Below are positions 25,205-33,112 of a stretch of 64,000 nucleotides of DNA, one piece after another (the stretch's first letter is position 1; the number at the start of each line of letters is the position of its first letter). The notes beneath the pieces were generated by a model. The model saw nothing but the letters and a program-made list of their open reading frames with translations, did not search any database and was not told the DNA's origin. Both the position numbers and the translations under genes were made by a program. This stretch comes from M3007 sp037445225 (lineage in GTDB: Bacteria; Bacteroidota; Bacteroidia; Chitinophagales; Saprospiraceae): assembly GCA_037445225.1 (NCBI GenBank), contig JBBIKW010000007.1:114530-178529 (forward strand), read 5' to 3'.

Positions 25205-26080
25205 TTATTTTACGCGGCGTAGTTTTTGGCGTTGGCCCATTTCGCTTTCGTAGACGCGCTTCACGCCATCGCCCAAGGCCGCTTCTATGTCGCGGATATC
25301 GCGCACCAATTTAGCCATTCCCACAGGTTCGACGGATGCCGCTTGGTCGGAGCCCCACATAGCGCGGTCGAGTGTGATGTGGCGTTCGACGAAGCGCGCT
25401 CCCAGCGCGACGGCAGCCAGCGTGGGGGCGAGCCCGGTTTCGTGCCCCGAATAGCCCACCGGCACTTCGGGATAGCGCTGCTGCAGGGAGTGGATCACTC
25501 TCAGGTTCAGCTCCTGCACGGCACAGGGATAGGCAGAGGTAGCGTGGGCCAAAAGCAAATTGTCGGTACCTACTGCCTCGACAGCGGCCTCAATTTCCTC
25601 CATCGTAGACATGCCGGTCGATAGGATGAGCGGCTTGCCCGTTGCCCGCTTTCGCCGCAGCAGCGCCAGGTCGGTCAACGAGGCCGAAGCCGCCTTGTAG
25701 AGCGGCACGTCGAACTGCTCGATGAAGTCTACTGATGGCTCATCCCAGCAGGAAGCAGACCAGATGATGTTGTGTTGGCGTGCAAAGCGGTCGATAGCAG
25801 CGTACTCTGCCTCGCCCAGCTCGACCTTATAGCGGTAATCGATGTAGCGCATGCGCCCCCAGGGCGTGTCGCGGAGGATGTCCCATTGGTCGCGCGGCGT
25901 GCACAGCTCGGGCGTGCGCTTTTGGAATTTGACCGCGTCGAAGCCCGCCTTGACTGCCTCTTCGATAAGGCGCAAAGCCAACTCCAAAGAGCCGTTGTGG
26001 TTGATGCCGATTTCGGCGATGAGAAAACACGGGTGGCCGGGACCGATACAGCGGCCGTTGGGTAAGACGATCGTATTCAT
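25205..26080 (-). CDS. NeuB-like ulosonate synthase without SAF domain
   Basis: This 291-residue protein matches the TIM-barrel half of sialic acid synthases, which condense phosphoenolpyruvate with an aldose to make a 3-deoxy-ulosonic acid. Motifs seen are FLIAEIGINHNGS, DAVKFQKR, PLILSTGMSTMEEIE, GYSGHETG and RFVERHITLDRAM. NeuB and SpsE usually have a C-terminal SAF (antifreeze-like) domain and about 340 residues. Here the protein ends soon after the barrel (SEMGQRQKLRRVK), so that domain is missing with no sign of a nearby frameshift. ATG 26080 overlaps the upstream phosphatase stop as ATGA. Sugar specificity cannot be inferred. Confidence 0.85.
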   Translation of the reverse strand: MNTIVLPNGRCIGPGHPCFLIAEIGINHNGSLELALRLIEEAVKAGFDAVKFQKRTPELCTPRDQWDILRDTPWGRMRYIDYRYKVELGEAEYAAIDRFARQHNIIWSASCWDEPSVDFIEQFDVPLYKAASASLTDLALLRRKRATGKPLILSTGMSTMEEIEAAVEAVGTDNLLLAHATSAYPCAVQELNLRVIHSLQQRYPEVPVGYSGHETGLAPTLAAVALGARFVERHITLDRAMWGSDQAASVEPVGMAKLVRDIRDIEAALGDGVKRVYESEMGQRQKLRRVK

Positions 26081-26613
26081 GTGTGCTCAAGTGTGTGTGT
26101 GGTCGTATTTGTTCTCAAGGAGATGATCCATTCGGCAAATTCGCGAAAGGCGCCGTGGCCGCCCGGCTGCTCGCACACATAGTGCGCGACGGCTTTCACA
26201 GCAGGCAGGGCATCGGCAGGGCAAGCGCTCAAGCCGACGTGCTGCAGGACCTCCAAATCGTTTACGTCATCGCCTATGAAAGCAACTTCTTCGGCCATAA
26301 GGGCGTGCTTTTGGAGAATTTCGCGCAAACAGCCCAGCTTATCCTTGATACCCAGATAGAGGTGCTTCATCTGGAGCTTTTCAGCCCGTCGAGCCACGAT
26401 GAGCGAGTTTTCCCCTGTCACAATGCCCGTGTCGATACCGCACAGTTTTCGCAGGCGTTCGACGCCCATGCCGTCTCGGATAGAAAAGCGCTTGAGCAGC
26501 TCGCCTTCCGCGGAATAGTACACGCCACTGTCGGTGAGCACTCCGTCGCAGTCGGTCAACAGTAGGCGGATGCGCGCTGCCTTAACCGTGAAGAGAGGTT
26601 CCGTTTGTGTCAT
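26077..26613 (-). CDS. KdsC-like HAD phosphatase
   Basis: This 178-residue HAD enzyme of the KDO-8-phosphate/acylneuraminate-9-phosphate phosphatase group removes the phosphate after the PEP condensation. The nucleophile motif DCDGVLTDSGVYY is at about residues 21-33. GIVTGENS is motif II, and FIGDDVNDLEVLQ holds the Mg-binding acids. Length matches the family (170-190) and no cap domain is present. Its stop overlaps the NeuB-like start, as expected for consecutive steps. Either a KDO-like or a nonulosonate-like phosphate could be the substrate. Confidence 0.88.
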   Translation of the reverse strand: MTQTEPLFTVKAARIRLLLTDCDGVLTDSGVYYSAEGELLKRFSIRDGMGVERLRKLCGIDTGIVTGENSLIVARRAEKLQMKHLYLGIKDKLGCLREILQKHALMAEEVAFIGDDVNDLEVLQHVGLSACPADALPAVKAVAHYVCEQPGGHGAFREFAEWIISLRTNTTTHTLEHT

Positions 26614-26634
26614 AGCGGTACGTGCCGGTTTGCC

Positions 26635-27438
26635 TTAGATGGCTGTCCAGCCTCCATCGACCACAAGGTTGGCGCCGGTCATGTACGCAGAGGCATCGCT
26701 GGCCAAAAAGACGATAGCGCCTCGGTAGTCTGAAGGTTGGGCCATTCGCCCTAAGGCCGTTTTTCGGCTGTAGTTTTGGATAAAGAAGGCATCCTGATTG
26801 TTTTCTACGCCGCCGGGCGAAAGGGCATTGACGCGGACACCCCGTTTGCCCCAATAAGCGGCTAAGTAGCGCGTAAAATTGAGCACTGCGCCTTTCGTCG
26901 TCGGATAGGCCGGCGATTTGTAGAACGTCTGCTCGCCGCGTTCGTTCTGGTAGATGCTCTGGTCGGGGCCCACCATGCCGTAGGTCGAAGCGATGTTAAT
27001 GATGCTTCCACGCCCTTGCCGGGCCATAACCGTACCGAACACCTGCGAACACAAAAAGACGCCTGTCACGTTGACCTCCCACGATTTGCGCCACAACTCC
27101 AAGGGATAATGCTCGAACATAGACTGCTGAACGGCCAAAGCCGGATTTTCAAACATGTCGTTGATGGCCGCGTTGTTCACCAAGATGTCGATAGATCCGT
27201 AGCGCTCTAAGACGATGTCGCGCACGCGCTCCAACGAAGGGCGGTCGACAACATCTGCCTGGACCCCTAAATGCCCGGTTCCGAGAGCCTCAGCTAAAGC
27301 CCCACACTCGGCCTCGTCGATATCTAGGGCGACCACAGAAGCCCCTGCTTCGGCCAGCGCCCAGCAGTGCTCGCGTCCCAACAGACCGCAGGCTCCCGTG
27401 ACGATAGCTGTCTTACCGCTCAAAGAAAAGCGCTCCAT
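26635..27438 (-). CDS. SDR family oxidoreductase (sugar cluster)
   Basis: This 267-residue classical short-chain dehydrogenase has the cofactor motif TGACGLLG (residues 15-22), NNAA at about residue 89, the catalytic Ser in IINIASTYG and the pair YPTTK. The end AYMTGANLVVDGGWTAI is canonical. An extra loop before the active Tyr (YQNERGEQTFYKSPAYP) is the form seen in SDRs of surface-sugar clusters. It lies 15 bp after the aminotransferase gene and 21 bp before the phosphatase, in one operon. It probably oxidises or reduces a sugar hydroxyl before or after amination. Confidence 0.88.
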   Translation of the reverse strand: MERFSLSGKTAIVTGACGLLGREHCWALAEAGASVVALDIDEAECGALAEALGTGHLGVQADVVDRPSLERVRDIVLERYGSIDILVNNAAINDMFENPALAVQQSMFEHYPLELWRKSWEVNVTGVFLCSQVFGTVMARQGRGSIINIASTYGMVGPDQSIYQNERGEQTFYKSPAYPTTKGAVLNFTRYLAAYWGKRGVRVNALSPGGVENNQDAFFIQNYSRKTALGRMAQPSDYRGAIVFLASDASAYMTGANLVVDGGWTAI

Positions 27439-27453
27439 AAGAATAAGAGGTGT

Positions 27454-28767
27454 TTAATATTTTGTTTTTCGAAACACCATTTCCAGCACTTCACCTCGCA
27501 GGAAGGTCTCGGGCTTACCGCTGTCTACGGCCCTTTTAAAGACCGAAAAGGCGTCTTCGTATGCTTCGAGGGTGTAAGCCACGTCCTCGTCGGTGTGGCT
27601 GAACGACACGTTGTGGAAGCCGCCCCAGAGCACGCCGCGCTTGAGCATTTCCTGTTGCATCAAGGTTTTAAGTACCAGTGGGTCACCGCCTCGGTTGCTA
27701 AAATTGATGACGGTGCGGCAGTCGAATCCCGCACACTGCGTCACCTCTTGTAAGCCGAAGCGCTCCGCTAAGGCATTATAGCCCTCCTTTAGCTTGCGGC
27801 CCTGGCGAGCTAAATAGGCGGGCACGTCTTTCTCTTTGAGCTCGGCTATGGTAGCCAGCACCGCAGCTAAAGAGAGCGCCTCACCGCCAAACGTAGTGAA
27901 GATAAACACATCGCGTTCTCCTTGGCTGATGACGTCCTTGCGCCCCGTGAGGAAGGAGACCGGCATGCCGTTCGCCACAGCCTTGGAGAAACAGGCCAGG
28001 TCGGCTTGTATGCCGAAATACTCTTGAGCGCCGCCCAAGGCCAGGCGAAACCCCGTCCACATCTCGTCAAAGATGAGCAACGAGCCGTTCTCGCGCGTCA
28101 GGCGGGCCACCTCGTGCAGGAAATGGTCTCGCGGTGCCTCAAACACTACCGGCTCCATGATGACGCAAGCCACATCGCGGTCAAGCACCGCGCGCAGGCT
28201 GTCTAAATCGTTATACGAAAACGTGCGGGTAAGGCGGCGTACTGCCTCTGGGATCCCTGTGTTGCGCGGCGTCGTAGCGATATACCAATCGTGCCAACCG
28301 TGGTAGCCGCAGCACACCACTACATCGCGTCCCGTATAGGCGCGGGCGAGGCGCACCGCTGCAGAGGTCACGTCGCAGCCGGTCTTGGAGATCCGGACGC
28401 TCTCTGCATGAGGAACCACCTGCTGTACCGCTGCTGCCGCCTCGTACTCTAAGCGGTGCATCAGCGAAAAGGTAATTCCCCGCTCCAGCTGCTCGCGTAT
28501 GGCTGCATCGACGCGCTCGTAGCCGTACCCCAGCGATATGGGGCCCACGCCCATCGTGTAGTCGATGTATTCGTTCCCGTCTACATCCCACACATGTGAG
28601 CCCTTCCCGCGCTCTAAATACACCGGTGCCACGCCGCGGCTCCATTGCCCGGGTCCTTTTGCCAGCGTCTGTGTGACCGGATGCATGATCTGTTCGGCTT
28701 TTGCCAACAGCTCTTGCGACTTAGTGATGTTCGGATAATCCGCGTTGAGCGAAACTGTGTTGGGCAT
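27454..28767 (-). CDS. Class III aminotransferase, glutamate-1-semialdehyde aminomutase-like
   Basis: This 437-residue PLP enzyme has DGNEYIDYTMGVGPISLGY at the N-terminus. The PLP-binding Asp is in LLIFDEMWTGFRL and the Schiff-base Lys is in CFSKAVANGMP. The closest well-known relatives by motif are GSA aminomutases (HemL), but it sits in a sugar operon between split transketolase and SDR genes. It is therefore more likely to aminate a sugar carbonyl or shift an amine within a sugar than to make tetrapyrroles. ATG 28767 is the natural start. There is a 36-bp gap from the transketolase C-subunit. Confidence 0.88.
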   Translation of the reverse strand: MPNTVSLNADYPNITKSQELLAKAEQIMHPVTQTLAKGPGQWSRGVAPVYLERGKGSHVWDVDGNEYIDYTMGVGPISLGYGYERVDAAIREQLERGITFSLMHRLEYEAAAAVQQVVPHAESVRISKTGCDVTSAAVRLARAYTGRDVVVCCGYHGWHDWYIATTPRNTGIPEAVRRLTRTFSYNDLDSLRAVLDRDVACVIMEPVVFEAPRDHFLHEVARLTRENGSLLIFDEMWTGFRLALGGAQEYFGIQADLACFSKAVANGMPVSFLTGRKDVISQGERDVFIFTTFGGEALSLAAVLATIAELKEKDVPAYLARQGRKLKEGYNALAERFGLQEVTQCAGFDCRTVINFSNRGGDPLVLKTLMQQEMLKRGVLWGGFHNVSFSHTDEDVAYTLEAYEDAFSVFKRAVDSGKPETFLRGEVLEMVFRKTKY

Positions 28768-28803
28768 AATGTTCTGTTCTTTTCACATGAAAAAAAAGGC
28801 CGC

Positions 28804-29703
28804 TTATGCTTCGGCGCGGTGTAAGACGCGTTGGGCGATGTGTTGTGAGGTAAATCCTTCGAACGCCAGCACATCGGGCAAGAGCGCCGGTCGGAACCAG
28901 CGTTCCCTCAAGGCCAGCGCCTGTACGTCCGCTGTTTGTCGATGGCGCAGCAGCGTTTCGGCTACGATACTGTACAAACCGCCTGTGAGCAAGTGATCTT
29001 CGACGGTGACGAGGCGCTTCGACATTTGAGCGGCGCGCAAGATAGCGGTTTCATCTACCGGCTTGAGCGACCGCATGTTGATGATACCGACGCTCAGCCC
29101 CTGCTGCTCTAAGAGCTGGGCGGCCTGGCGCACCTCCTCAAAGAGCAACCCGTAGACGAGAAAGGTGAGGTCAGTGCCCTCACAGACGATTTCCGCTTTG
29201 CCGATTTCGAAGGGTACATGCACATAGTCCGTCTTGCGCACGATGAGGCGGACGTAAGCCGGGTCGGGCGAAGCCCAGATAGCCGGCAGCATGGCGAGCA
29301 TGTCGGCTTCATCGGCCGGGCAAAAGACGGTCATGCCGGGAATGGCACGCATGAGCGCCACATCCTCGATGGCTTGGTGCGTAGGGCCATTAGCCTCTGA
29401 AAGGAAGCCGGCTATCCAGCTGCTCAGCTTGACCGGCAGGTGGGCAATGCCCACATCGGTGCGCACAAACTCGTAGGCGCGATAGATGAGGAAGGGCGCT
29501 AACGCGTGGCAGATGGGGATACGCCCGCGTAGGGCTAAGCCCGCAGCGGCGCCGATCATCGTCTGCTCGGCAATGCCCACGTCGATAAAGCGCGGCCCTA
29601 AAACCGGTGGGAGCTCGCGCAATACGGCGCGGTTCTCGGCAGTCATCACTACGAAGCGCTCGTCGTTGAGCACAGTCTGGCGGATGAGTTCTTGGTAGTT
29701 CAT
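28804..29703 (-). CDS. Transketolase, C-terminal (pyrimidine-binding) subunit
   Basis: This 299-residue protein corresponds to the central and C-terminal domains of transketolase. The catalytic Glu that activates thiamine pyrophosphate is in FIDVGIAEQTMIGAAAGLA. The C-terminal swivel domain has the order LVYGLLFEEVRQAAQLL, then VGIINMRSLKPVDE and VTVEDHLLTGGL. ATG 29703 is chosen over the TTG at 29712. It lies nine bases after the N-subunit gene, and the two would form a two-chain enzyme. Two-subunit transketolases in sugar clusters transfer or remove a two-carbon ketol unit; the acceptor here is unknown. Confidence 0.9.
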   Translation of the reverse strand: MNYQELIRQTVLNDERFVVMTAENRAVLRELPPVLGPRFIDVGIAEQTMIGAAAGLALRGRIPICHALAPFLIYRAYEFVRTDVGIAHLPVKLSSWIAGFLSEANGPTHQAIEDVALMRAIPGMTVFCPADEADMLAMLPAIWASPDPAYVRLIVRKTDYVHVPFEIGKAEIVCEGTDLTFLVYGLLFEEVRQAAQLLEQQGLSVGIINMRSLKPVDETAILRAAQMSKRLVTVEDHLLTGGLYSIVAETLLRHRQTADVQALALRERWFRPALLPDVLAFEGFTSQHIAQRVLHRAEA

Positions 29704-29712
29704 GCGGAGCAA

Positions 29713-30588
29713 TTAGCGAACGGTTAAGGTCTCTGAGGTCAACTGGGCTTGCGCTTCGCCGCGCAGCTCCTGGATGAGGGCTTCAACTTCCGCAGCCGTG
29801 AGGTTGCAAAACCAGCGGTCGGCGCGCGCTTCGATGCTGGGCACACCCTTGCCCCGCACGGTGTCGGCAATGATGACGCTGGGCTTACCCGCTTCGAAGG
29901 GCAAGCGGCCGAAGGCCAATTCCATCTGCTCGAAGCTGTGCCCATCGATGCGCGCTACCGCACAGCCAAAAGCTTCAAATTTTGCAGCCAGCGGCTCTAA
30001 GGGGATGAGCTCTTCGGTGCGCACGTTGGCTTGAAAATGGTTGCGATCCACCACGAAAACGAGGTTATCTAACCGATAAGCCGAGGCGACCAGCAGCGCT
30101 TCCCACACGGAGCCCTCGTCGAGCTCGCCGTCACCGGTGACTACTACTACGCGGTTGGCGCCTCCGCGCAGCCGAATATCTAAGGCAATGCCCAAGCCTA
30201 CTGCCGGCAGATGCCCCAAGGAGCCGGAGTGAAACTCCACTCCGGGTATGTTTCGGTTGGGATGCCAATAGATGTGGTCCGTCGTTTTAAGGTGGTGGCG
30301 CAAGCGTTCGGCTGGCAGCCAGCCCATCTCTACGAAAGTGCCGTACAAGGCCGGCACATCGTGTCCTTTGGAAAGCAATAAGTAGTCGCGTTGCGGGTCG
30401 CTCCATCGGTCGGGACCTACGCGCAGAAAACGCGTGTACAGAAAGACAAACAGGTCGGCACACGAAAGCGAAGCACCTGTAAAGCATCCGCCGTCGGTAG
30501 AGAGGCACAAGATGTGCTCGCGCACGCGCAGAGCCATGGCGGACAGGTCGGCCGCAGCAGTCGAATGGGTAGGGTTAGCGCTATTCAC
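29713..30588 (-). CDS. Transketolase, N-terminal (ThDP-binding) subunit
   Basis: This 291-residue protein carries the diphosphate-binding domain of transketolase. The ThDP/Mg motif is GDGELDEGSVWEA, continuing to VVDRNHFQAN. HFHSGSLGHLPAVGLG-type contacts (VEFHSGSLGHLPAVG) and YLLLSKGHDVPALY are also typical. It starts at GTG 30588, overlapping the cytidylyltransferase stop as GTGA, and is followed at once by the C-subunit. Split transketolases outside the pentose phosphate pathway usually belong to specialised sugar routes. Confidence 0.9.
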   Translation of the reverse strand: MNSANPTHSTAAADLSAMALRVREHILCLSTDGGCFTGASLSCADLFVFLYTRFLRVGPDRWSDPQRDYLLLSKGHDVPALYGTFVEMGWLPAERLRHHLKTTDHIYWHPNRNIPGVEFHSGSLGHLPAVGLGIALDIRLRGGANRVVVVTGDGELDEGSVWEALLVASAYRLDNLVFVVDRNHFQANVRTEELIPLEPLAAKFEAFGCAVARIDGHSFEQMELAFGRLPFEAGKPSVIIADTVRGKGVPSIEARADRWFCNLTAAEVEALIQELRGEAQAQLTSETLTVR

Positions 30589-31379
30589 ACGTGTCGAGTT
30601 TGATCAGCAGTGATGGTTTTGAGTTCGTGCAAGTGATGTCTATACCAATTCACCCCGGCATATCGGCTGTTGAGCGCGAAAATATCGGGACGACTTTCTA
30701 CAAATGCCAAAATGTCCGAGAGCCCAAATCGCGGGTTTTTGGGATACAGCGCCTCGTAAACGGCGCCAATGAAGGCGTAGTCTTCTGGATAGTCGATCGT
30801 CCATCGGTGGGTCATCGAATAGTCGAGCCCTGTTTCCCAGCGGACATTGCCGAGGTGAAAGCGGTTGGGCTGTTCCCATAGGAACGGTGTAGTGTGTTCG
30901 CGCTCAAAAGAGCGTTGGGCTTCCTTCCAAGCGATTTCGAGCGCTTCCATCGTCATCACCTCCACGTCGTTGCCATCGGGATAAGTGGCCGGGTGTAAGT
31001 TGCTGACGTAATCGTAGGTTCCCTCTAAGAAAACGCCAAAGACGCGGTCGATGACCGCCGGGTCGATGAGGGGGCAGTCGGAGGGAATTTTGGCCACGGC
31101 ATCGGCCTCCCACAACTTTCCGGCCTGATAGTGGCGGTCGAGCAAGTCGTCGGTGCTGCCGCGGTAGCAGCGCAACCCGTTCTGGAAGCACAGCGCCTCA
31201 ATGGGGTCGTCAGCGGGTTCTACCGTCGTAGCCACTACGACCGTATCCACGGAGGCGGCAGCCTGTACGCGCTCCACCATGCGCAGCAGAAGCGGCTTTC
31301 CCACTAGGTCGAGCAGCACCTTACCCGGCAGGCGAGAAGAGCCTGTGCGCGCCTGTATGACTGTAACGATACGCTTCAC
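30585..31379 (-). CDS. SpsF-like cytidylyltransferase
   Basis: This 264-residue nucleotidyltransferase resembles SpsF and the CMP-KDO/CMP-sialate synthetase group, which couple CTP to an ulosonic acid. The signature loop VIQARTGSSRLPGKVLLDL is at residues 6-24. VVVATTVEPADDPIEALC and AVAKIPSDCPLIDPAVID follow; the latter carries metal-binding Asp. The C-terminal part (LDYSMTHRWTIDYPEDYAFI) is characteristic of SpsF. GTG 31379 is chosen because it overlaps the previous stop as GTGA and starts just before the loop. It would provide the activated sugar for the transferase encoded upstream. Confidence 0.87.
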   Translation of the reverse strand: MKRIVTVIQARTGSSRLPGKVLLDLVGKPLLLRMVERVQAAASVDTVVVATTVEPADDPIEALCFQNGLRCYRGSTDDLLDRHYQAGKLWEADAVAKIPSDCPLIDPAVIDRVFGVFLEGTYDYVSNLHPATYPDGNDVEVMTMEALEIAWKEAQRSFEREHTTPFLWEQPNRFHLGNVRWETGLDYSMTHRWTIDYPEDYAFIGAVYEALYPKNPRFGLSDILAFVESRPDIFALNSRYAGVNWYRHHLHELKTITADQTRHV

Positions 31380-32422
31380 GTCAGGGATAGCGACAGAGTT
31401 TGAGTTTGTCCTATGCTGCGCAAGAATGCCGCACCGCCCTTGTGCGGAAACTCGATGTATTGCCGGCAAAGTTCGGCAATATTGCGCGCGGAAGTACCCC
31501 CGTTCTGAATTGGAGCCAATCGGCGCAGCTGTTCTACGTCGAAATAGGAATGCACTTTTTTACCCAACACGATCCCCACATAAACCAAGGTGGAATATTG
31601 GCAGATGAGTTCGTCGCAGTGGGCGATCATGGGGTAAGGGTCTCCGTCGGTGAACACGACAGCGTCGGAGCTGACGACTTCGCGGATCTCTCGAACGGCG
31701 CGCTCGGCCTTTTCGTTGGGATGGAGCTTAAAAATGAGCGGTCTTCCGTTGGCAATCTGCACACATTTTCGCAGAAAAGCCCGCCGATTTTCATAGCGGA
31801 ACGTCTCCCGAATATCAGAGGTAACCACTAATACGTAGTTGCGGTAGGGAAAGGGCGCGTGCAAATACTGGTGCACGTTGTCGTAGTTAGGCATACCTGT
31901 CACAACTATCTTATTCGGGTCGGTGCCCATCCGAGCAAAATGCTCCTTGTACCCTTCCGATGCCACACAATAAATGTCGCATAGGTTAGAAGCTCCGTTC
32001 AAAGAAGTGTTGAGCGCCAAATACCGAGGTAAGATGCGCGACTTCTGCACGAGGCGAGAGAGAAAAGTCACCGGATCGGTCATGCCCTCCTGCACCCAAA
32101 CGGTTTTGATGGCCTGTAGCTTGCGCGGCACGATGAGGTCGGAGCACAGCACGGCCAGATCGTACTCATTGCGCTGGCCCATGTAGTCTACCGGCAAGTT
32201 GTGCTCGGCCAGGTAGCGGTCGGCCCGCTCTTTGAACTTGCCGTCCATGATGGTATTTTTCAACAGGCCGGCCCGCAATGCCCACTTTTCCAGCAGAGTG
32301 CCGGGGAAAAACTGCGTAAACCAGCACTCAAAATCCTCTTGCAGGTGCGCAGCGATCTGATGCATTTGACTGGTCTGGTTGGGCGAGCCTACCAGAAATA
32401 GAATTTTCTTCTTCTTGCTCAT
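31376..32422 (-). CDS. GT-B-like transferase (CDP-glycerol glycerophosphotransferase/epimerase-like fold)
   Basis: This 348-residue protein is first in the sugar operon. The N-terminus KKKILFLVGSPNQTSQMHQI and the later YCVASEGYKEHFARMGTDPN and IVVTGMPNYDN suit GT-B enzymes. FKLHPNEKAERAVREI and CDELICQYSTLVYVGIVLGK are typical of CDP-glycerol glycerophosphotransferase-like and capsule transferases. ATG 32422 is supported by a TACTTTTG promoter box 24 bases upstream; the longer frame to 32515 crosses that promoter. It may transfer the CMP-activated sugar made by the rest of the operon. The donor and acceptor are not visible. Confidence 0.75.
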   Translation of the reverse strand: MSKKKKILFLVGSPNQTSQMHQIAAHLQEDFECWFTQFFPGTLLEKWALRAGLLKNTIMDGKFKERADRYLAEHNLPVDYMGQRNEYDLAVLCSDLIVPRKLQAIKTVWVQEGMTDPVTFLSRLVQKSRILPRYLALNTSLNGASNLCDIYCVASEGYKEHFARMGTDPNKIVVTGMPNYDNVHQYLHAPFPYRNYVLVVTSDIRETFRYENRRAFLRKCVQIANGRPLIFKLHPNEKAERAVREIREVVSSDAVVFTDGDPYPMIAHCDELICQYSTLVYVGIVLGKKVHSYFDVEQLRRLAPIQNGGTSARNIAELCRQYIEFPHKGGAAFLRSIGQTQTLSLSLT

Positions 32423-32446
32423 AATCGTGCTTTGACAAAAGGCGGG

Positions 32447-32454
32447 CAAAAGTA
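32447..32454 (-). promoter_or_regulatory. Promoter box of the ten-gene sugar operon (TACTTTTG)
   Basis: Read on the minus strand, TACTTTTG matches TAnnTTTG and lies 24 bases before the first start codon of the operon (32422). Confidence 0.6.
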
Positions 32455-32657
32455 GGGCGCTCTTCGGGTATCGAAACAATGATTTTCGTCGCACTGAGCA
32501 GAGAGCTTCTACCAAGAGGCGTTTTTTCGATCTATAAGTATGGGAATAGCGGGAAGCGTTACGCCCAACTTCACTGGATTGGCGTAGGCATCCTCGGCAT
32601 GCGGTGTCGTTAAGGGCTTCCTCGAGGTCAGTACTCTATCAAAACAGCACACCAGCG

Positions 32658-33038
32658 CTACTGCAGCAACCCCGGCTGCTCTCTTTCGGCCTCCAAGTCT
32701 TTAAAATACTGCACGATTTTCTCTTTGAGCAAGCGCTCCTGTTGGGGCAAGCTCATAGAGCCCGGGGAGCGCACTTGCTGCCAATGCGGCCAGCCGTCGG
32801 CGTCGCGCCCCACAAACTCGTAGTAACCGTCGTAGGCCAAGAGCCGACACACGGCAATGTGCATGAGATCCTGCTTTTCCTCTTTGGTAAAGCTCTTTTT
32901 CCAACGGCCCAGCTCCTGGATGCCAATGAGGAAGAGCACCGTGTTTAGGTCGGGCAAGTTATCTCGGCGCATGGCTTCCTTAATCTCGTGCCGAATGCGC
33001 AGCCATTCAAAGTCGAGTTCCCAGTCTTCCACAGCCAT
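32658..33038 (-). CDS. Conserved Bacteroidota protein of unknown function
   Basis: This 126-residue soluble, mostly helical protein starts MAVEDWELDFEWLRIRHEIK. Downstream are LNTVLFLIGIQELGRWKKSF, EEKQDLMHIAVCRLLAYDGY and YEFVGRDADGWPHW. I recognise this as a small protein widespread in Bacteroidota without assigned role. ATG 33038 matches where I expect homologues to begin; the frame is open to 33089. It lies 74 bp after the lipoprotein gene on the same strand and may share its transcript. A 235-bp gap with the operon promoter separates it from the sugar genes. Confidence 0.75.
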   Translation of the reverse strand: MAVEDWELDFEWLRIRHEIKEAMRRDNLPDLNTVLFLIGIQELGRWKKSFTKEEKQDLMHIAVCRLLAYDGYYEFVGRDADGWPHWQQVRSPGSMSLPQQERLLKEKIVQYFKDLEAEREQPGLLQ

Positions 33039-33112
33039 ATTTCCTTGAGTCCAGTTTTGCTTTGTCAATCGCTCAACAAATGTCGGCAAAAAGCCGGTGT
33101 CTCATCTCCAGG

